Both the position numbers and the translations under genes were made by a program. Of a DNA stretch of 64,000 nucleotides, positions 8,867-18,082 are shown piece after piece. Numbering within the stretch: the first letter of the stretch is position 1; each line of letters opens with the position of its first letter. This stretch comes from Shewanella oneidensis MR-1 (GTDB lineage Bacteria; Pseudomonadota; Gammaproteobacteria; Enterobacterales; Shewanellaceae). Location of the stretch: contig NC_004347.2 in assembly GCF_000146165.2 (NCBI RefSeq), positions 496,001-560,000 on the forward strand, read 5' to 3'. The notes under the pieces were generated by a model. It saw nothing but the letters and a program-made list of their open reading frames with translations. It ran no database searches and was not told the origin of the DNA.

Positions 8867-9307
8867 ATGAATAAATTCATTCGCCAAACCTTAACTCAAT
8901 TAGCTCTTTTCGCGACATTGCTCATCCCTGCAATGCCAACCTTGGCTGGGGGTGGTTCTGAAATGTCAGAGGTGCCCTATAACGAAATTCAGTTGAATCC
9001 CATTTCCATGCGTGAAGCAGAGACCTTAGTCGGTCAGCAAGGGGTTTATTTTTTCGATGTAAATACGCTGGAAATCTGGGCGGAAGGTTTTATCCCCGGG
9101 GCGGTTTTTTTCAATGTTCAAAATTGGAGAGAGTTACTTCCAAAGAATAAAGATGCGGTGATGGTGTTCTATTGCGCTAACCGCCTTTGCACCGCCAGCA
9201 ACATGGCCGCACGGGAAACCATGAAGCTAGGTTACACCGGTGTGCGCCATATGGCCGATGGTATTTTCGGCTGGCGCATGTCAGGAAGAGCAACAGAAAA
9301 GCCATAG
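8867..9307 (+). CDS. Periplasmic rhodanese-domain protein of the sir operon
   Basis: 146 residues. The signal peptide ends near PTLAGG. The single rhodanese domain has the usual substrate-binding part (EGFIPGAVFFNV) and an active loop starting with Cys in YCANRLC (about residues 103-109), followed by NMAARETMKLGY. Rhodanese domains carry sulfur as a cysteine persulfide. Here, 98 bp after sirA, it might handle sulfane sulfur or assist the enzyme in the periplasm. Only the fold is clear; the job is inferred from its place. It may be the gene called sirB in Shewanella, but I am not sure enough to assign it. Confidence 0.8.
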   Translation: MNKFIRQTLTQLALFATLLIPAMPTLAGGGSEMSEVPYNEIQLNPISMREAETLVGQQGVYFFDVNTLEIWAEGFIPGAVFFNVQNWRELLPKNKDAVMVFYCANRLCTASNMAARETMKLGYTGVRHMADGIFGWRMSGRATEKP

Positions 9308-9400
9308 TAATCAAATAAATAATTTAATCTGTTATGGGCAAAGCCCATACGTTTTCGGCTAAAGCACTAAGCCCAAGGGCTAAATTGTAGAGAACATAAA

Positions 9401-10180
9401 ATGAAAAAATCTATGCCAACTTCTTTTATCCCAAAAACCATCACAGTGGCGACCTGCGCCGCATTGTTTGTGTCAATGGCGAGCTTTGCCGCCCCAAGCC
9501 TTAAAACCGATGCAGATAAAGCGTCATACAGTATCGGTGCATCTGTCGGTAACTACATTTCTGGCCAGGTTTATAACCAAGTGGAATTGGGCGCGGAAGT
9601 GAATGTGGATTTAGTCGTTCAAGGTTTTGTGGACGCGCTGAAAAAGCAACAGCAATTAACCGATGAAGAAGTGGTGACGTATCTCAATCAACGCGCCGAA
9701 GAATTAAATCAAGTGAGAAAAGCTAACGCTGAAAAATTAGCCGCTGAAAATATCAAAGCGGGTGAAGCCTTTCTTGCTGAAAACAAAAAGAAAGCTGGCG
9801 TGACTGTGACCGAATCAGGCCTGCAATATGAAGTGTTAACCAAAGGCACAGGTAACAAGCCTAATCCTGAGGATGTGGTGACCGTTGAATACGTCGGCAA
9901 GCTTATCGATGGCACTGAGTTTGAAAATACTGTTGGTCGTAAAGAGCCGACACGTTTCGCCTTAATGACAGTGATCCCTGGTTGGGAAGAAGGCTTAAAG
10001 CTGATGCCGATGGGCTCAAAATACCGTTTTGTCATTCCCGCAAACTTAGCTTATGGCAATGAATTTGTGGGTGAAATTCCACCGCAATCTACCTTGATAT
10101 TTGAAATTGAGCTGAAAAATATCGAAAAGCCAAGTGAGAAGAAAGAAGCCCGCATGATGGGCATGATGCCCGCTCACTAA
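9401..10180 (+). CDS. FKBP-type peptidyl-prolyl isomerase (FkpA/Mip-like), sir operon
   Basis: 259 residues: signal peptide (ends at SFAA-PS), an N-terminal dimerisation domain (SYSIGASVGNYI, about 44-110), a long charged helix (NQVRKANAEKLAAENIKAG) and a C-terminal FKBP domain (about 150-245) with VEYVGKLIDGTEFENT, WEEGLKLMPMGSKYRFVIP and LAYG. This is the layout of FkpA/Mip proteins, periplasmic folding helpers with prolyl isomerase activity. Lying between the rhodanese and SirG genes, it probably helps fold SirA during haem loading; that is inference. The tail EARMMGMMPAH has Met/His residues that could touch copper. Confidence 0.88.
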   Translation: MKKSMPTSFIPKTITVATCAALFVSMASFAAPSLKTDADKASYSIGASVGNYISGQVYNQVELGAEVNVDLVVQGFVDALKKQQQLTDEEVVTYLNQRAEELNQVRKANAEKLAAENIKAGEAFLAENKKKAGVTVTESGLQYEVLTKGTGNKPNPEDVVTVEYVGKLIDGTEFENTVGRKEPTRFALMTVIPGWEEGLKLMPMGSKYRFVIPANLAYGNEFVGEIPPQSTLIFEIELKNIEKPSEKKEARMMGMMPAH

Positions 10181-10273
10181 GGTTTGGTTTGAGGATAGGT
10201 TTAAGCGCGGGCTAAGCACTCAGTGCTGAATGCTCATGAATGAGCTTGGGATAGGCGAGCAAAGAGGTTAGGC

Positions 10274-10948
10274 ATGGCAAGTTTAGGGTTCACCATCGCA
10301 CTCTTATTAAGCGGATTTGTTGCTTGGATTTTCTGGCAACACGCACGCTTAAATCAGCTGCAAACCGTGGCGAGACTGCCCCTAGTCTCCCATTGGTTGC
10401 CAGTGCTGTGCAGTGGTGTATTGCTTGCGATGACGCTCGCCATCTACAGCCAAACAGGACGTTATAGCGATTGGGATAAGGGCAAGCTCGATGAACATAT
10501 TGACTATTTAGTCGCTGCTGACATCACCAAAGCCCTACGCCTGGTGGATGCTGAACCCAAAAATCCATTGGCATTGATGTCACTCGCCCAGGCATACAGC
10601 GCGGGTGGCAAGTATGGCGATGCAGTGCAGACGCTAGATAAGTTGTTAGCACTTACGCCGGAAGATGCTGAGGTGTTGGGGGCAAAGGCTAATGCACTGT
10701 ATTACCGCGACCGCAGGCAAATGACCCCCGAAACCTTAGAGGTGATAGCCAAGGCGTTGGTTCTCTCGCCCTTTGAACCTCAAACCAAGATGTTACTGGC
10801 GACCGATGCCTACCTGCATACCCGTTATCAAGAGGCAATCGATCATTGGCAGTCATTGTTGACTCAAGCCAGCGGCCGTGTAAATCGCGATGCCATCAAT
10901 AACGCGATACAAAAAGCACAAATAAAATTGAATGAAAGTGGATATTAA
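10274..10948 (+). CDS. sirG: TPR-containing CcmI/NrfG-like haem lyase subunit SirG
   Basis: 224 residues. Two N-terminal TM segments (about 1-22 and 40-62) frame a short loop. They are followed by TPR-like helices (PKNPLALMSLAQAYSAGGKYGDAVQTLDKLLALTPEDAEVLGAKANALYYRD). This matches the C-terminal half of CcmI and NrfG, which bind the apocytochrome near its haem-binding end and pass it to CcmFH. SirE and SirF are on the divergent strand, so the lyase parts are split between the two sir operons. The symbol rests on the NrfEFG/SirEFG parallel. Confidence 0.8.
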   Translation: MASLGFTIALLLSGFVAWIFWQHARLNQLQTVARLPLVSHWLPVLCSGVLLAMTLAIYSQTGRYSDWDKGKLDEHIDYLVAADITKALRLVDAEPKNPLALMSLAQAYSAGGKYGDAVQTLDKLLALTPEDAEVLGAKANALYYRDRRQMTPETLEVIAKALVLSPFEPQTKMLLATDAYLHTRYQEAIDHWQSLLTQASGRVNRDAINNAIQKAQIKLNESGY

Positions 10949-11034
10949 TCAAGTCGCTAGCCATTTTCAGGCATGTAGGAACGATAACGATATAAATAAA
11001 AACGTCGGTATAAAACCGATAGATGGAGGATGTT

Positions 11035-11742
11035 GTGAGTGAAAATATAGAGAGACGGAGGTTCCTTAAAAGCGCTGGCATGTGCTCTTTGATTTTAACG
11101 CCTTTAGCGGGTTGTTCGGTCAAAGAAGATGCTGACAGCGCCCATAAGCCCCATTACGTCATGGTCTTTGACCAAAATAAATGTGTCGGTTGTGGCGATT
11201 GTAAGACCGCCTGTAACCAAGCAAACAACTTACCCGCAGGTGTTTCTCGGGTGATCCTTGAGCAGCAAAGTGGTCGTGTTGAAGGCCAAGCCTGCCCTCA
11301 CTGCGGCAAGATGGTTTGTGACTGTGAACGTAAGTTTGTGCGGGTTTCCTGTCAGCAGTGCAAAAATGCCCCCTGTGTTACGGTTTGTCCAACGGGCGCG
11401 GCGCACCGCGACGCGAAAACGGGCATCGTGACTATGGATGCAAGCAAATGCGCTGGCTGTAAGTACTGTATCGGTGCCTGCCCATACAATGCGCGTTTGA
11501 TTAACAACAATACCGATGTGGCTGACAACTGTGACTTCTGCCTGCACAGCAAGCTATCTAAGGGTGAGTTACCAGCATGCGTGCAGAGCTGTAAGTATGA
11601 TGCATTGATCTTTGGCGATGCCAATGATCCTCAGTCCTATGTCAGTAAGTTATTGGCGGTAAAAGACTCTGTGCGCATTAAGCCACAGTTTGGTACTGAG
11701 CCGAGCTTACGTTACATACCAATCGTCAAACTGGGAGTGTAA
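11035..11742 (+). CDS. sirC: Periplasmic 4Fe-4S ferredoxin subunit SirC (NrfC-like)
   Basis: 235 residues from the GTG at 11035, chosen because GGAGG lies 5 nt before it; an ATG at 11023 is inside that SD. The N terminus has a Tat motif (RRRFLKSAG) followed by a lipobox (LAGC), so it may be an anchored Tat substrate. It holds 16 cluster cysteines for four [4Fe-4S]: CVGCGDCKTAC, CPHCGKMVCDC plus CQQCKNAPCVTVC, CAGCKYCIGAC, and CDFC...CVQSC. With SirD it forms the NrfCD-type quinol dehydrogenase that feeds electrons from the quinol pool to SirA. Confidence 0.92.
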   Translation: MSENIERRRFLKSAGMCSLILTPLAGCSVKEDADSAHKPHYVMVFDQNKCVGCGDCKTACNQANNLPAGVSRVILEQQSGRVEGQACPHCGKMVCDCERKFVRVSCQQCKNAPCVTVCPTGAAHRDAKTGIVTMDASKCAGCKYCIGACPYNARLINNNTDVADNCDFCLHSKLSKGELPACVQSCKYDALIFGDANDPQSYVSKLLAVKDSVRIKPQFGTEPSLRYIPIVKLGV

Positions 11743-11744
11743 AT

Positions 11745-12692
11745 ATGGATACCAGTATGGATTTTACCCTAGGACTCTCCCAAGGCGTTGCTTGGCCTTG
11801 GCCGATTGCAGTGTATTTGTTTTTCGCGGGGATTTCGGGCGGGGCGTTAACCATTGCGCTGGCACTGCGTTTTTACTTAGGTCAGGTGGAAAATACCGCC
11901 TTCTTAAAAGCGGCGACCCTGCTGTCCTTTGTCACCATTAGCTTAGGGATGTTATGTCTAGTTCTTGACTTAACTAACCCCTTATTCTTCTGGCGAATTT
12001 TGGTGTTCTATAACTTAAATTCTGTGATGTCAATTGGTGTTATTGCGCTGTCGGTGTATATCCCGTTAGTCGCAGTAGTCGCTCTTTTAGCCCTCGAAAA
12101 AGAGCTGATGGCCATCCCACAATTGAAGTTCTTAGCGCCGATTATTGCCAAGTTAAAAGGCTTTAGACGGCCAATGGAAGCGCTCGCGTTAGTGCTGGCG
12201 TTATCTGTGTGTGCTTACACTGGTTTCTTGATTTCAGCGCTGATCCGCTTCCCGCTGATCAACACCTCGGTACTCCCAGCGCTATTTATTGCCTCGGGTC
12301 TATCTGCGGGTGGAGCTTCAGCCAAAATGCTGGCGGTATGGTTATTTAAAGAACCCCTGCACAGCGGTGAAATGAAGATTCTGCACGGTGCTGAGTGGCC
12401 AATTATGTTCGCCGAAGCCATGTTTATTTTCATGATCGCGACAGCGTTGTTAACTGGTAATGCGGGTGGTCAATTTGCCTTTGCCGCCTTCCATGAAGGT
12501 GTGTGGGCAAGCGTATTCTGGATTGGTGTCGTGGGTATCGGCTTTGCCGCGCCACTGCTACTCAATTTTGCGACGGGTAAACATTTTAGTCATTCGGCCA
12601 AAGCGTTTTATATGTCGGGAATGTGTGCGGTAGTGGGGATGATGTGTCTACGACTCTTTATCCTGTTAGCTGGCCAAAATTACGCGATTTAG
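11745..12692 (+). CDS. sirD: NrfD-like quinol-oxidising membrane subunit SirD
   Basis: 315 residues with eight to nine TM helices and little else. The NrfD/PsrC family shape is visible: WPWPIAVYLFFAGISGGALT in the first helices and AYTGFLISALIRFPLINTSVLPALFIASGLSAG in the second bundle. It begins 2 nt after sirC with GGGAG before the ATG, so the two are made together. It takes electrons from menaquinol and passes them to the FeS clusters of SirC and on to SirA. Confidence 0.92.
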   Translation: MDTSMDFTLGLSQGVAWPWPIAVYLFFAGISGGALTIALALRFYLGQVENTAFLKAATLLSFVTISLGMLCLVLDLTNPLFFWRILVFYNLNSVMSIGVIALSVYIPLVAVVALLALEKELMAIPQLKFLAPIIAKLKGFRRPMEALALVLALSVCAYTGFLISALIRFPLINTSVLPALFIASGLSAGGASAKMLAVWLFKEPLHSGEMKILHGAEWPIMFAEAMFIFMIATALLTGNAGGQFAFAAFHEGVWASVFWIGVVGIGFAAPLLLNFATGKHFSHSAKAFYMSGMCAVVGMMCLRLFILLAGQNYAI

Positions 12693-12811
12693 CAATGTAA
12701 TAAGGCCATAGGCCTTTGATGAACCATTTTTTTTATCAACCCTCGTCGCAAGAGGTCTGTCCCTGCAAGGTGCCTTGGCGAGGTGTTGATATTTTTCAAA
12801 GGATTAGCAGT

Positions 12812-13303
12812 ATGAAAAAGTTCTTTGGGTTGTTATTACTCCTTCCTTTGTTATTGGGATGCAATAAGAGTGAGGCCACCGATCACCAACATAAGGCCGA
12901 AATGATCCACGAGCATGATCGTTGTCACCTGTGCGGCATGGTGATCACCAAATACCCAGGACCAAAGGGGCAAGTACACCTTAAGGCTGAGAAGATGGTG
13001 CCTAAGTTTTGTTCTAGCCGCGATATGTTTAACTTTGCATTACAACCTGAAAATAAAAGACAAATCGACTATATGATGGTGCATGACGCCGCCGCGACCG
13101 ATTGGGATCAGCCTGACGATGGTGCCTTTATCGATGCCGCTAGCGCTTTTTATGTTTATGGCACCAGTAAAAAAGCCGTGATGGGGCCAGCAGTGGCACC
13201 TTTTAGTACCAAAGCTGCCGCCGAAGCCTTTGCTAAAGAATACGGTGGACGAGTATTAACCTTTGACGATATCACCCTCGAATTGCTAGCTGGCGATAAG
13301 TAG
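12812..13303 (+). CDS. NosL-like copper-binding lipoprotein
   Basis: 163 residues from the ATG at 12812 (AAAGGA 8 nt upstream); the longer frame from 12716 has no SD or signal. Signal peptide with lipobox LLGC-N. CHLCGMVI (about residues 38-45) is the NosL Cu(I) motif, followed by a His-rich start (HQHKAEMIHEH) and FCSSRDMFNF. NosL delivers copper to nitrous oxide reductase in denitrifiers, but no nosZ lies here. In this locus it probably supplies the Cu(I) of the SirA active site. Part of the nosLDFY-like set that closes the sir operon. Confidence 0.85.
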   Translation: MKKFFGLLLLLPLLLGCNKSEATDHQHKAEMIHEHDRCHLCGMVITKYPGPKGQVHLKAEKMVPKFCSSRDMFNFALQPENKRQIDYMMVHDAAATDWDQPDDGAFIDAASAFYVYGTSKKAVMGPAVAPFSTKAAAEAFAKEYGGRVLTFDDITLELLAGDK

Positions 13304-13313
13304 GCGATTGATC

Positions 13314-14588
13314 ATGTTGCGTTTATTGCTCCTTTGTTGGCTCTGTGGCGTATCCTTTATCGGGGGGGCGCAGGAGTTAAGGGTTAAAGATACAGCTTCT
13401 TTGACTCAAGCATTGGTGCAGGCGCAGGACGGTGACACCTTAGTGCTCGACACCGCGGTGTATGAGGGCAATTTCAGTGTCACCCGCTCCATTCATATTA
13501 AGGGCGAAGCGGGTGCGACCCTCGATGCTCAGCGCCAAGGTAGTGCCTTAACCATTACCGCACCCAAGGTGATTGTTGAAGGGCTTAATATCCGCCATTG
13601 GGGGCGGGATCTTTACTATCACGATGCTGGCATTTTATTGCTGCCCGGGGCTGACGAGGTGCTTATCAAGGGCAATCGTTTCGTCGGTGATGGCTTTGGG
13701 ATTTATGGCGAACAACTTGCATCGCCCCGCATTATTGAAAATAGCATCAGCGGCAATGGCGCCATTTATGTATTAGACCGAGGCGACGGGATTTTTCTTA
13801 AGCATGTGACCGCGCCCGATGTGCAACAAAATCATATTATCTTTGTTCGCGATGGGGTATATCTCGAGTCTGTGACGGACAGCAAAATTCATCATAATCA
13901 ATTTGCTAAGCTGCAATACGGCATCCACTACATGTATACCCGTGGCGATGAAGCTTCGCAAAATCAAGCCACTAGTGTTGATGGTGGCTATGCGCTGATG
14001 AACTCACAACAAATCTATCTGCATCATAATCGCGTTAGCCAAGCGCGGGACTTTGGCATTCTGCTCAATATCACCAACGATTCCCATGTTCAGGCGAATA
14101 TCGCCACAGAGGTGCAGCATCCCCAAGGTTCGGTGGAGCTCGGTAACGAAGGCAAGGGCATTTTTATTTACGCCGCGCAGAATAATCGTATTGAAGATAA
14201 TGAATTTAGTCAGAGTGATACTGGGATCAGCATGGCCATGGGCGGCGAAGCCAATCGCCTTTGGCATAATCGTATTTTAGGCAACCAGACCCAAGTGAAA
14301 TACGTTGGTGAAGCGCAACTGGAATGGAGTTATCAGGGGCAGGGCAATTACTGGTCTGAATACCGTGGCTGGGATACAAATGGCGACGGTGTGGGGGATA
14401 TCGCCCACAGACCTAACGACAGTTTAGACAAGCTATTTTGGCTCTATCCCGAGGCGAAGTTATTGATGGAAAGTCCAGTGGTATTGCTGCTACGTTGGGT
14501 AGAGCGGCAGTTTCAGCCAACCAGTATCAGCGGTGTGAGTGATAGTTTCCCCTTAATGCGACTGATCACAGAGGGAGATGGAATATGA
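13314..14588 (+). CDS. NosD-like periplasmic beta-helix protein
   Basis: About 424 residues. Signal peptide (LLLCWLCGVSFIGGA-QE), then a right-handed parallel beta-helix made of repeats such as ITNDSHVQANIATE and NRIEDNEFSQSDTGISM, as in NosD and pectin-lyase folds. The start is taken as the ATG at 13314; a TTG at 13308 is in frame too. NosD works with the NosFY ABC transporter in loading metal centres of NosZ. Here it overlaps the ABC ATPase by ATGA. The likely client is SirA, since no nosZ is present. Confidence 0.85.
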   Translation: MLRLLLLCWLCGVSFIGGAQELRVKDTASLTQALVQAQDGDTLVLDTAVYEGNFSVTRSIHIKGEAGATLDAQRQGSALTITAPKVIVEGLNIRHWGRDLYYHDAGILLLPGADEVLIKGNRFVGDGFGIYGEQLASPRIIENSISGNGAIYVLDRGDGIFLKHVTAPDVQQNHIIFVRDGVYLESVTDSKIHHNQFAKLQYGIHYMYTRGDEASQNQATSVDGGYALMNSQQIYLHHNRVSQARDFGILLNITNDSHVQANIATEVQHPQGSVELGNEGKGIFIYAAQNNRIEDNEFSQSDTGISMAMGGEANRLWHNRILGNQTQVKYVGEAQLEWSYQGQGNYWSEYRGWDTNGDGVGDIAHRPNDSLDKLFWLYPEAKLLMESPVVLLLRWVERQFQPTSISGVSDSFPLMRLITEGDGI

Positions 14589-15631
14589 GCCATTTTACCA
14601 ACAACGCCATCAATCCACAGGCGCTGACATTAATGACAAAGCAAACTGCCGCCCAAGGGCAAGTAGCCGTTAAGGCCGTGGGATTGAGCAAGCGATATGC
14701 TGAATTTGAAGCGGTAAAAGATCTTAACTTTGAAGTGCTTACAGGCCAAACCTTGGCGCTGCTAGGCCATAATGGTGCCGGTAAATCTACCCTGATAAAA
14801 TTGATCTTAGGCTTGGTATCCCCAAGCGCGGGCCAGTTGTATGTGCAGGGACAAGAGGTGCAAGCCAAACGGGTAAATGCGAGTTTGTCTTTAGGCTATT
14901 TACCTGAAAATGTAAGCTTTTATGACAATATGACGGCACATGAACTCTTAAGCTACTTTGCCAAACTTAAGGGTGTTGCACCTGTGCGAGTCAACCTTTT
15001 ACTGGAAGAGTTTGGCCTGATGGCGGCGAAGGATAAACGGCTGCGCACCTTTTCTAAGGGGATGCGCCAACGTTTAGGCTTAGCGCAGGCGGTGCTTGCT
15101 GATCCTAAAGTGTTGCTGCTGGATGAACCGACAGTCGGGCTTGACCCCCTCGCATCGGCCTTTTTATACCAAAAAATGGCGCAACTTAAGGCGCAGGGCT
15201 GCGCGATTATTATCAGTACCCACGAGTTAGGTTTAGTGCAAGATCAAATGGATAGTGCGCTGATTTTAGGCCAAGGCCAGATGCTTGCCTCGGGGAATTT
15301 GCACAGTCTAAGGGCTGCCACCTCGCTGCCAAGCCTGATTGAGTTGCACCACGTCACGCCGCTGCAATATCAACAGTTGTTAAGCCAAGCCTTATTCGCC
15401 TCACTGTTAGAACCCTCAGCCTCGGACAGAGTGTGCTTAAGGGTGCCCGATGTGCTAAAAGCCAAGGTGATACAGCAATTACAGGGCCTCAAAATCCATG
15501 AGTTTTCCGTGGTACCGCCGAGTTTGCAGGATATTTTCCATTTTTATATGGCAAGTCTTTATCCCCATGGCACGCCCAGTAGCGCCGCCTTTGGTAGTGC
15601 AAAAAACGTTAAATCGGAGTTAGTGGCATGA
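14585..15631 (+). CDS. NosF-like ABC transporter ATPase
   Basis: 348 residues. Walker A GHNGAGKST (about 61-69), Q-loop region YLPENVSFYD, signature FSKGMRQRLGLAQ (about 157-169) and Walker B VLLLDEPTVGLDP are all intact. ATGA overlap with the NosD gene and a strong SD (GAGGGAGATGG). It powers the NosFY-type transporter, thought to move a sulfur species or other factor needed for copper-sulfur centre assembly. A link of that sulfur supply with a sulfite reductase operon is natural, but the substrate is not proven. Confidence 0.88.
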   Translation: MSHFTNNAINPQALTLMTKQTAAQGQVAVKAVGLSKRYAEFEAVKDLNFEVLTGQTLALLGHNGAGKSTLIKLILGLVSPSAGQLYVQGQEVQAKRVNASLSLGYLPENVSFYDNMTAHELLSYFAKLKGVAPVRVNLLLEEFGLMAAKDKRLRTFSKGMRQRLGLAQAVLADPKVLLLDEPTVGLDPLASAFLYQKMAQLKAQGCAIIISTHELGLVQDQMDSALILGQGQMLASGNLHSLRAATSLPSLIELHHVTPLQYQQLLSQALFASLLEPSASDRVCLRVPDVLKAKVIQQLQGLKIHEFSVVPPSLQDIFHFYMASLYPHGTPSSAAFGSAKNVKSELVA

Positions 15632-16524
15632 GTCAAATCCGTCACCTCGAACAGCCGTCCAGTTTAGCGAGTTACCGTCCGCCCATGGCGTTGACACTGA
15701 TTCAAGCTGTTGCGGTAAAAGAATTTAAAGACAACCTGCGTAACCGCTGGTTATGGCTTATGGCAGGTATGTTGTTGATTCTGTCCCTGTGCGTGAGCTT
15801 TATGGGCAGTGCTGTGTCGGGCAGTTTAGTGGTATCTGAGAGCGCGCAAATCTTCTCGGGTTTAGTCACGCTCGCGGTGTTTATTTTGCCATTGGGCGCC
15901 ATTTTACTCAGCTATGATAGCTTTGTCGGCGAGCGGGAGTCGGGTACCTTGCTGTTGCTGCTTACCTATCCCTTGGCACGTTGGCATTTGGTTTGTGGCA
16001 AATTACTCGGCCATGCCTATGTGATCGCCACAGCCTGTTTATTGGGATTTGGCTTAACGGCGCTGTTGTTAGTTGCGCTTGGGGAAGCGCATGCAAGACT
16101 GACCCTAGTGACTGGCTTTATCCATCTGATTGGCAGTGGGATTTTACTGTCCTTAGTGTTTGTACTCTTAGGTTACTGCGTGAGCCTATGTGTGCGGGAA
16201 AAAGCCAAAGCCCTTGGAGTGTTACTGTTACTCTGGTTTGTATTGGTATTGGTTTATGATTTAGTACTCTTAACCGCCCTCGTCAGCATGGCGGAAGTGC
16301 TTAGTCGTCACTTATTTAACCTATTGATTTTAATCAATCCGACCGATCTTTTCCGGGCGTTAAATCTGCTAGCAAACCCTGCAGATAGCTTGTCGGCTAA
16401 GAGTAGTCTTGCCCTCATTGCTCAATCGGGGATGGGCATCCCTTTAATGTACGGTTTGTTTGTCGGCTGGTTAGCGGTTTTATCGCTGATTTGTTGTTTT
16501 ATTTTTAATCGGCAAGAGGTGTAA
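15628..16524 (+). CDS. NosY-like ABC transporter permease
   Basis: 298 residues, six TM segments, ABC-2 type: an N-terminal cytoplasmic start with KEFKDNLRNRWLW, then GERESGTLLLLLTYPLARWHLVCGKLLG, the typical NosY/ABC-2 motif after TM2. Overlaps the ATPase gene by ATGA. It is the last gene of the sir plus-strand run. The membrane partner of the NosF-like ATPase. Confidence 0.88.
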   Translation: MSQIRHLEQPSSLASYRPPMALTLIQAVAVKEFKDNLRNRWLWLMAGMLLILSLCVSFMGSAVSGSLVVSESAQIFSGLVTLAVFILPLGAILLSYDSFVGERESGTLLLLLTYPLARWHLVCGKLLGHAYVIATACLLGFGLTALLLVALGEAHARLTLVTGFIHLIGSGILLSLVFVLLGYCVSLCVREKAKALGVLLLLWFVLVLVYDLVLLTALVSMAEVLSRHLFNLLILINPTDLFRALNLLANPADSLSAKSSLALIAQSGMGIPLMYGLFVGWLAVLSLICCFIFNRQEV

Positions 16525-16737
16525 TTACCGGATATAAGTTTGAATATTGTTCAGTAAAACAATAAGTAAACTGAGTATAGAGTCACAGTATTTTATGTTG
16601 TTAAAAGGTAAAATCAGTCATCTTGATTTGGTAGCCACAAATCACGGTTGCTCTCGGGTGAAACTGAGTTTCACTGTGTTTGCCCGTTGTTAGCGCAATC
16701 ATAGTCTATTGTTTTGGCTTAGTTTTGGGCGCTTAAC
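16525..16737. promoter_or_regulatory. Gap before the ToxR-like gene, with an inverted repeat
   Basis: Contains a perfect inverted repeat GTGAAAC-TGA-GTTTCAC at 16658-16674, about 64 bp before the regulator start. It could be an operator or a weak terminator of the sir operon. No gene is seen. Confidence 0.35.
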
Positions 16738-18021
16738 ATGCATAAAATTACTTCATACCTAATGCTAGATGAACAGGCCAAGCAGCTTGTTGACCATGTT
16801 CATGGAACCGAGATCGGTCTGACCTTTTCAGAAACCGCCGTACTCGTGCTGTTGCTGTCATCGCCGAATGCGATTTTTACCAAGGAAGATTTGTTGCAAG
16901 TAGGCTGGCCTGAGCGTGTGGTCGCTCCGACCTCCTTGACTCAGTGCATCAGTACATTACGAAAAAAATTAGAGCCTTATACCGAGGTTCAACTCAAGAC
17001 TGTGGCGCGCCGCGGTTATCAATTGCATGTTTCTGAACAGTCCCATGTCAAGATGTTGGCGATTAATGATGCCGACGCCATCCGCGATGCCATTGTGGGT
17101 GTATCGGTTTGGACTAAGGTCGCGGGCATCATTATGCTGGGTTTACTCCTAACCTTCGTTTGGTACTGGAGTGATCACCATGCTGTGGTTAAGCATGTTG
17201 CGAAATGGAATGCCGACAAGTATATCAGCCTTAATATTGGTGGAACCTTAGGCACGGCGCAGGTGCTGTATATTGATGAGGAAGAACACCTGCACCCCTC
17301 GTGGTGGCAAAAACATTTAGCACCAGAGGGTAATCATATCAATGGATTACCTTATTTCAGTGCTTTTGCGTCGACGGATGGTCAAAACTATTCAATGGCG
17401 ATTTGCCCTGCGTTAGATGCCAAGGATTGTACTGGCAAAGGCATTATCAATATCACCTCGATTGATGCTAAACCCGCAGGCCTAAGCATGGCGGAATTTA
17501 TTCCTCTTAGTAAAAAGATGGAAGAGCGCATTCGTTATAACCGTGTGGTCTTGCCCGTTGATGATAAAGGGGTGGGGGAACTGCTGGAACATAACTATCA
17601 CGCCGATATCTATTTTCCGGTGGCGGGTGAATTATTGGTTCGTACAGACCTCAGCATGTCGCTGGTGTACCAAGGGCAAAATAGAGGTAAGTTTTACTCT
17701 ACCTCCTGCATTACCGATCAGGACTGTTTAACTACGCCGATTAAGTACACGATTCGGGGAGAGTTTGAGCAATATCAAACTCAAATCGATGATCTGAATG
17801 TGGATGTATTCCATGTCAAAGTGGCGCAGAAGGAGCTGACCAAACCCGATGAGGTAAGCCATTCTGCCATGCAGTTTTATCGTGCGATTCGTAAGCACGA
17901 TATTCGCGATGAAGATCTGTTTTACTACCGAGTTTATCAAAATAAGGACACCGCAGTCTGGATCGTCCCGCAAATGGGACAATTGCTGGCGTGGACTCAG
18001 TACACCCAAGTCAAACTCTAA
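16738..18021 (+). CDS. ToxR/CadC-like membrane-anchored transcription regulator
   Basis: 427 residues. The N-terminal winged helix of the OmpR/ToxR type spans about 5-100 (LTFSETAVLVLLLSSP, VVAPTSLTQCISTLRKKL, TVARRGYQL). One TM segment (VAGIIMLGLLLTFVWYW, about 128-144) leads to a ~280-residue periplasmic domain with four Cys (PALDAKDC, SCITDQDC). The build is that of a one-component sensor that binds DNA while anchored in the membrane. It sits right after the sir operon and has its own terminator; whether it controls sir is only a guess. The signal sensed is unknown. Confidence 0.8.
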   Translation: MHKITSYLMLDEQAKQLVDHVHGTEIGLTFSETAVLVLLLSSPNAIFTKEDLLQVGWPERVVAPTSLTQCISTLRKKLEPYTEVQLKTVARRGYQLHVSEQSHVKMLAINDADAIRDAIVGVSVWTKVAGIIMLGLLLTFVWYWSDHHAVVKHVAKWNADKYISLNIGGTLGTAQVLYIDEEEHLHPSWWQKHLAPEGNHINGLPYFSAFASTDGQNYSMAICPALDAKDCTGKGIINITSIDAKPAGLSMAEFIPLSKKMEERIRYNRVVLPVDDKGVGELLEHNYHADIYFPVAGELLVRTDLSMSLVYQGQNRGKFYSTSCITDQDCLTTPIKYTIRGEFEQYQTQIDDLNVDVFHVKVAQKELTKPDEVSHSAMQFYRAIRKHDIRDEDLFYYRVYQNKDTAVWIVPQMGQLLAWTQYTQVKL

Positions 18022-18035
18022 CTTCGCATGTTATT

Positions 18036-18067
18036 AAAACAGCCGATAGCCATCGGCTGTTTTGCTT
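18036..18067 (+). terminator. Rho-independent terminator after the ToxR-like gene
   Basis: Perfect 12-bp stem 18036-18047 / 18052-18063 (core AACAGCCGAT and its complement), AGCC loop, T-rich tail. Confidence 0.85.
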
Positions 18068-18082
18068 TTAGGAGTGTATTTA

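Noticed and set aside
12812..16524. NosLDFY genes as a sign of denitrification (N2O reductase locus)
   Set aside because: No nosZ or nosR is present, and the genes run on from sirA-sirCD with tight spacing, so they belong to the sir locus.
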